Of a stretch of DNA of 9,974 bases, positions 6,597-9,974 are shown piece after piece. The stretch's first letter is position 1; each line of letters starts with the position of its first letter. The stretch comes from Phycisphaerae bacterium (GTDB taxonomy: Bacteria; Planctomycetota; Phycisphaerae; JAAYCJ01): NCBI GenBank assembly GCA_012514125.1, contig JAAZAW010000331.1:1-9974 (forward strand), in the 5' to 3' direction. The position numbers and the translations under genes were made by a program. The notes beneath the pieces were generated by a model, which made no database searches, was not told the origin of the DNA, and saw only the letters and a list, made by a program, of their open reading frames with translations.

Positions 6597-8393
6597 ATGG
6601 AACACGAATATCGGCCTGGACAAGTGGTTTATACGAACAAGGCGAGATGCCGCGATTGCTATCGGTGCGTGCGGGTTTGCCCGGTCAAGGCGATTCGGAT
6701 GCGCAACGAGCAGGCGTTTGTGGTGGAAGATCGATGTATCGCGTGCGGGACATGTATTCGGGAATGTCCGCAGCAGGCGAAATCGTTTCGGAACGATGTG
6801 GAACATGTGATCCGGTTGATCGGCAGCGGCGGGCCTGTGGCGGTGAGTGTGGCGCCGTCGTTTGCATCGATCTATAGTGAATGGGAACAAAAACGTCTGG
6901 CGTCGGCGCTGCGGAAGCTTGGATTTTCGTATGTGGCGGAGACGGCGGTCGGGGCGTATCATGTGGCGAATCAGACGACGGAATATGTGCAAAGTCGAAA
7001 GGACAAGCCCCATATCTGCACGGCGTGTCCGGCGGTGGTTCGGCTGGTGGAACGATATCATCCGGACTTGACGGAGAATTTGGTTCCGCTGGTTTCGCCG
7101 ATGCTGGCGCATGCGCGGCTTATCAAGAACAAGCTGGGAAGTCAGTGGAAGGTGGTTTTCATTGGGCCTTGCGTGGCGAAAAAGGCGGAGGCGGATAAGC
7201 CTGAGAATGCAGGGCTGGTCGATGGTGTGTTGACGTTTGTGGAATTGTCGGAATGGCTGGAGCGGGAACATATTTCGATGAGCCGGCTTGAAGAGAGTAG
7301 TTTTGACGATCAGCCGTCGGGCGATGCCCGGTATTTTCCGTTGGTGGGCGGCAGCATTCGGACGGGCAGGATGGATACGGACATTCTGGCCGGCGAGGTG
7401 ATTAGTGTGAGCGGATATTCCGAGGTCAACGAGGCATTGGAGAATTTAAGGCGGGATCAGGAGCCGGTGGTCATCGAGCCGCTGTTTTGCAGCCAGGGAT
7501 GCATCAACGGTCCTGCGATTTCGAGTGAGAAGAATGTCTTCGAACGGCGGAAGGACACGCTTGTTTACGCAAAAGAGAACCAGGGCGCAGCGCCGGCGGA
7601 GGCCGAGGTGCCGGATTTGAAGACTCAGTTTTTGGCGGATGAAAACGAATGGCCGCCGGTGACGGAAGAACAGATTCGGTCGGTGTTGGAAAAGACGGGG
7701 AAGTCCCGGCCTGAGGATCAGCTTAATTGCGGGGCGTGTGGATATTCCTCGTGCCGGGAGAAGGCGATCGCGGTGGTGCGTGGCATGGCGGAGGTGGAGA
7801 TGTGCATTCCGTACATGAAGAACCTGGCTGAGCGGCGGACGGACCGGATTATCGAGACGAGCCCGAACGGGATCGTGATTCTCGATGAACGGTTGAATAT
7901 TTTGAGCATGAATCCGACGTTTAAGAAATTTTTCATGTGCTCGGAGGCGGTGTGCGGGAAACGCATTTCGTATCTGATGGACCCGGACCCGTTCGAGAAA
8001 CTCGCCAGCGGCGATAAGGACAAACTCGAGTTGGTGGTCAAACACGACCGGTATAATATCATTTGTCACCAGATTCTTTATGTGCTACCGGAAGAGCGTC
8101 AGTATGTGGGGATTTTTGTAAATATTACCAACAGCCAGGCGAATCAGACGAAGCTGGACCATCTGCGGGTTCAGACGATCGCGCAGGCACGTGAGTTACT
8201 GGAACATCAGATCAGCATGGCTCAGAAGATGGGGCAGTTTCTGGGTGAGAGCACGGCGCGGGGTGAAGCACTGGTGGAAAAACTCATGGAAATGGCGGAT
8301 GAGGAATCGGAAAACCGCGAGAACAACGCTTCCAACGGTCGGCCTGGTAAAAAGGGAAAGAACTGGTTATGGGATACATACACGTCGAAATAG
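6597..8393 (+). CDS. hydS: Putative sensory [FeFe]-hydrogenase with PAS domain (HydS/HfsB-like)
   Basis: This is probably a cytoplasmic H2 or redox sensor, 598 residues. An N-terminal two-cluster ferredoxin domain (C18/C21/C24/C28, C47/C50/C53/C57) leads into a divergent H-domain. L1 reads CTACPAVV (141-148): ligand C144 is kept, but the proton-relay cysteine is alanine (A143). L2 reads GPCVAKKAE (C192). L3 reads FCSQGCINGPAI (C298, C302) and lacks the catalytic GQP ending. So the H-cluster ligands remain while turnover residues are lost, as in sensory group C/D enzymes. Next comes an extra [4Fe-4S] domain (C378, C381, C386, C403; NCGACGYSSC), a PAS domain (about 411-512; ETSPNGIVILDERLNILSMN), and a helical C-terminus (about 520-566; AQKMGQFLGESTA) without kinase domain. 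ATG 6597 has AAGAGGG 6 nt upstream. It overlaps the phosphatase gene by 25 bp, so the two probably act together. Confidence 0.9.
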   Translation: MEHEYRPGQVVYTNKARCRDCYRCVRVCPVKAIRMRNEQAFVVEDRCIACGTCIRECPQQAKSFRNDVEHVIRLIGSGGPVAVSVAPSFASIYSEWEQKRLASALRKLGFSYVAETAVGAYHVANQTTEYVQSRKDKPHICTACPAVVRLVERYHPDLTENLVPLVSPMLAHARLIKNKLGSQWKVVFIGPCVAKKAEADKPENAGLVDGVLTFVELSEWLEREHISMSRLEESSFDDQPSGDARYFPLVGGSIRTGRMDTDILAGEVISVSGYSEVNEALENLRRDQEPVVIEPLFCSQGCINGPAISSEKNVFERRKDTLVYAKENQGAAPAEAEVPDLKTQFLADENEWPPVTEEQIRSVLEKTGKSRPEDQLNCGACGYSSCREKAIAVVRGMAEVEMCIPYMKNLAERRTDRIIETSPNGIVILDERLNILSMNPTFKKFFMCSEAVCGKRISYLMDPDPFEKLASGDKDKLELVVKHDRYNIICHQILYVLPEERQYVGIFVNITNSQANQTKLDHLRVQTIAQARELLEHQISMAQKMGQFLGESTARGEALVEKLMEMADEESENRENNASNGRPGKKGKNWLWDTYTSK

Positions 8394-9517
8394 AAACGGT
8401 GCAAAATTCCAAACGGCCGGGGAAACCCTGCGGCGATGTGGTGCTGTTCGATCGAACGCAGGCATCGACGACAATTGTGGTTTGCGACGGGCTGGGGTCG
8501 GGCATCAAGGCGAATATCGCGGCGACGATGTGTGCCTCGCGGCTGCTGGAACTTTTTCGCAATGACTTTTCGATGCGGGAAGGGTTTTCGTGCATGGTCA
8601 AGACCATGAACGAGGCCCGCGGAACGGATTTACCTTATTCGGTTTTTTCGGTGATGCGGATTTTGAACGACGGCTCGGCGACGGTGCTGTCGTATGATAT
8701 GCCCGGGCCGATTTTCATCAGCCGACGATTGGCGACGGTGCTGCCGCAGCATACGCTGACGCTGGAGAACGCGCTTATCGGCGAATCGAATTGTCATATC
8801 GAGCCGGGCGAAGGGTTGATCGTCGTGAGCGACGGGATTACGCAGGCGGGACTGGGCACGACGCTGAGAAACGGCTGGGAGATCGAAGGTGTCGCCAAAC
8901 ATATCACCGGTTTGTTGACCGAAGGCCTTTTACTGCGGGAGATTCCAAACTATGTGCATCGCCGCGCGCTGGAACTCTGGGGGCCGCGAAGCGGGGACGA
9001 CTGCACGGTGACGCTGGCAGGGTGCCGATGGGGAAAGACGGTGAATATTCTGACCGGGCCGCCGAGCGATCCGTCGAAGGACAAATCCGTCGCGGCGAGA
9101 TTTCTGATGACCGAAGGCGAGAAGGTGATCTGCGGCGGCACGACAGCGAGTATCGTCGCCAATTATCGAGGCGTCAAATTGTTGATGGAGCCGGACCCGC
9201 AGAGTCTGCTGGCACCACCGAAATATCAGATCGACGGGATCGACCTGGTCACCGAAGGCGCGGTGACGCTCAACCAGGTGTACAATATTCTCGATGAGGA
9301 CCCGGCGGAGTTCGAGGAAGAGAGCGGCGTGACGCAATTGTGCGAATTGCTCAACGGGGCGGATCGGATCAATTTTCAGGTGGGCGTCGCCCAGAACCCG
9401 GCAAGCGAGCACATCGCCTTTCGCCAGCGTGGTATCTTAAGTCGAATGAAGGTCGTTCCCCTGCTGGCTGAAAAACTCCGCAATGCCGGAAAACTGGTGG
9501 TGATCGAATATATTTAG
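8369..9517 (+). CDS. SpoIIE/PP2C-type serine/threonine phosphatase with C-terminal extra domain
   Basis: This is a predicted metal-dependent protein phosphatase, 382 residues, with no signal peptide or membrane segment. The PP2C/SpoIIE fold occupies about residues 1-220. Its metal-binding acidic residues are visible in CGDVVLF (D23), VVCDGLGSGIKANIAATM (D40-G41), VVSDGITQAG (D155-G156) and GDDCTVTL (D210/D211). SYDMPGPIFI (108-117) resembles the central strands. About 150 residues after the fold (VNILTGPPSDPSKDKSVAAR onwards) form a domain I cannot assign; ICGGTTASIVANYRG and IDLVTEGAVTLNQVYNIL are its most distinctive stretches. ATG 8369 is preceded by AAAGGGAAAG (8351-8360) and overlaps the sensory hydrogenase gene, indicating coupled expression. 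It likely turns the sensor state into dephosphorylation of a target such as an anti-sigma antagonist or regulator; no target is encoded here. Related phosphatase genes occur near clostridial hydrogenase operons (from memory). Confidence 0.88.
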   Translation: MGYIHVEIETVQNSKRPGKPCGDVVLFDRTQASTTIVVCDGLGSGIKANIAATMCASRLLELFRNDFSMREGFSCMVKTMNEARGTDLPYSVFSVMRILNDGSATVLSYDMPGPIFISRRLATVLPQHTLTLENALIGESNCHIEPGEGLIVVSDGITQAGLGTTLRNGWEIEGVAKHITGLLTEGLLLREIPNYVHRRALELWGPRSGDDCTVTLAGCRWGKTVNILTGPPSDPSKDKSVAARFLMTEGEKVICGGTTASIVANYRGVKLLMEPDPQSLLAPPKYQIDGIDLVTEGAVTLNQVYNILDEDPAEFEEESGVTQLCELLNGADRINFQVGVAQNPASEHIAFRQRGILSRMKVVPLLAEKLRNAGKLVVIEYI

Positions 9518-9563
9518 TACTAAATCCGCTTACGCCCTGCGCGGGGATCAAAAGTTGAAAGGT

Positions 9564-9588
9564 GAAGGTTAAAATGTTATTTAACTTC
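9564..9588 (+). terminator. Bulged hairpin 3' of the phosphatase gene, weak terminator candidate
   Basis: GAAGGTTAAA (9564-9573) pairs with TTTAACTTC (9580-9588) over nine pairs with one bulged G and the loop ATGTTA. It lies 46 bp after the stop codon, where an operon end is expected. No U-tract follows, so it is a structure candidate rather than a clear intrinsic terminator. Confidence 0.35.
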
Positions 9589-9615
9589 GATCACTTAGGC
9601 TGTGATTCCCTGCCT

Positions 9616-9645
9616 AAAGCCCAAAGCCCAACCGCCCAAAACCCG
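9616..9645. repeat. C/A-rich tandem near-repeat
   Basis: Units AAAGCCC, AAAGCCC, AACCGCCC and AAAACCCG follow each other directly. The tract is almost free of T and poor in G, opposite to the G/T-rich strand of the preceding genes. It is low-complexity intergenic sequence of unknown role. Confidence 0.5.
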
Positions 9646-9796
9646 ACACACGGGCAGCCGAATGCAGATTTTTGGAAAAATAGAAAATACCAAAAACCAT
9701 AAGCGCTTTATTTGAATGAAGATAAGAACGAAAAATATTTATATTTTTGTCGATTTGACCTGGACAGGAACCTTGAAAGATGAAAACTCGGTGCAA

Positions 9797-9836
9797 TTTT
9801 CATGAATTTGCATCTAATTTCATGTTTTTTCATGTC
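9797..9836. repeat. Four TTT-CAT units at exact 10-bp spacing
   Basis: CATG or CATC follows a T-rich triplet at 9801, 9811, 9821 and 9831: TTTTCATGAA, TTTGCATCTA, ATTTCATGTT, TTTTCATGTC. Three of the four read TTTCATG. The constant 10-bp step places the units on one face of the helix, which suits cooperative protein binding or intrinsic curvature upstream of a gene beyond the window. Confidence 0.5.
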
Positions 9837-9974
9837 GGACCCCGGATATTCGAGAGATAACAGGGGTGCCATAGAAACCGCTATAGAAATCTCTGATTTG
9901 GGGTGAAAACTGATGGTGAAAAAACCGTCGTTATTTTCAGTAAATTGCCTCATTTTTTGCAAATCTGACAGTGA

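Larger units (their letters stand above)
9518..9974. other. Non-coding tail after the phosphatase gene
   Basis: I find no convincing gene here. The region holds a palindrome on the phosphatase stop codon (ATTTAGTACTAAAT, 9512-9525), a bulged hairpin (9564-9588), a CCC-rich repeat tract (9616-9645), a short CCCG-ACACA-CGGG hairpin (9642-9654), and an AT-rich part with phased TTT-CAT repeats (9797-9836). ATAGAAA occurs twice, 12 bp apart (9871, 9883). An ATG at 9913 opens a frame to the window end (MVKKPSLFSVNC...), too short to judge. Composition shifts sharply from the G-rich coding strand before it. Confidence 0.6.

Noticed and set aside
9512..9525. ATTTAGTACTAAAT palindrome on the phosphatase stop codon
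   Set aside because: Perfect 14-bp symmetry but loopless, AT-rich and partly coding; no regulatory role can be argued.
9701..9708. AAGCGCTT as a possible LacI-family operator
   Set aside because: The 8-bp core has the CG centre of such operators, but symmetry stops directly outside it, and it is far from the LacI-family gene.
9708..9962. 84-codon minus-strand frame in the tail
   Set aside because: AT-rich region, no convincing ribosome site seen and no recognisable domain; it also covers the phased repeats.
9913..9974. Possible start of a downstream gene (MVKKPSLFSVNC...)
   Set aside because: Only about 20 codons before the window ends, with a weak ribosome site; cannot be judged.
1..9974. 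CRISPR arrays, tRNA/rRNA genes, insertion sequences
   Set aside because: No spaced identical repeats of CRISPR length, no tRNA-like cloverleaf or rRNA stretch, and no transposase-like protein or terminal inverted repeats were seen.

Overview
The window comes from an anaerobic, fermentative, H2-metabolising bacterium. It carries a compact gene set for a trimeric electron-bifurcating [FeFe]-hydrogenase, with its redox regulator and a linked, probably H2-sensing, signalling pair. All genes read left to right. I cannot name the organism. The intermediate GC, the G/T-rich coding strand and the C/A-rich low-complexity tail do not look like a typical low-GC Clostridium. A Planctomycetota/Phycisphaerae-type or similar anaerobe is possible, but that is a weak impression.

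Layout: (1) 1-882, the 3' part of a LacI-family regulator whose helix-turn-helix is cut by the window edge. (2) 883-1208, an AT-rich intergenic region with several palindromes. These include an excellent Rex operator (TTGTGA-N6-TCACAA at 974-991) and a sigma70-like promoter (TTGACA-17-TATCTT). (3) 1209-6360, rex-hydC-hydB-hydA with overlapping or closely spaced genes: the NADH/NAD+-sensing repressor Rex, a NuoE-like [2Fe-2S] subunit, a NuoF-like FMN/NADH subunit with extra ferredoxin domains, and a catalytic subunit with all canonical H-cluster motifs plus a C-terminal thioredoxin-like [2Fe-2S] domain. (4) 6361-6596, a gap with a GC-rich hairpin and T-run that looks like an intrinsic terminator. 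(5) 6597-9517, a divergent hydrogenase-like protein with a [4Fe-4S] domain and PAS domain (HydS/HfsB type), overlapping by 25 bp a SpoIIE/PP2C-type phosphatase with an extra C-terminal domain. (6) 9518-9974, non-coding as far as I can see, with a bulged hairpin, a CCC-rich repeat tract and four TTT-CAT units spaced exactly 10 bp apart.

How it fits together: HydABC would couple NADH and reduced ferredoxin oxidation to H2 evolution, or the reverse. Rex, encoded first, would repress the operon when NAD+ is high and release it when NADH accumulates, which also makes it autoregulatory. The HydS-like protein keeps the cysteines that hold the H-cluster but has lost the proton-relay cysteine and other active-site residues, so it is better suited to sensing than to turnover. 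Its partner phosphatase is the likely output, with an unknown target. Most of this follows known family biology. The less explained parts are the phosphatase's C-terminal domain and target, the terminator between the catalytic and sensory halves, and the density of palindromes at the rex promoter.
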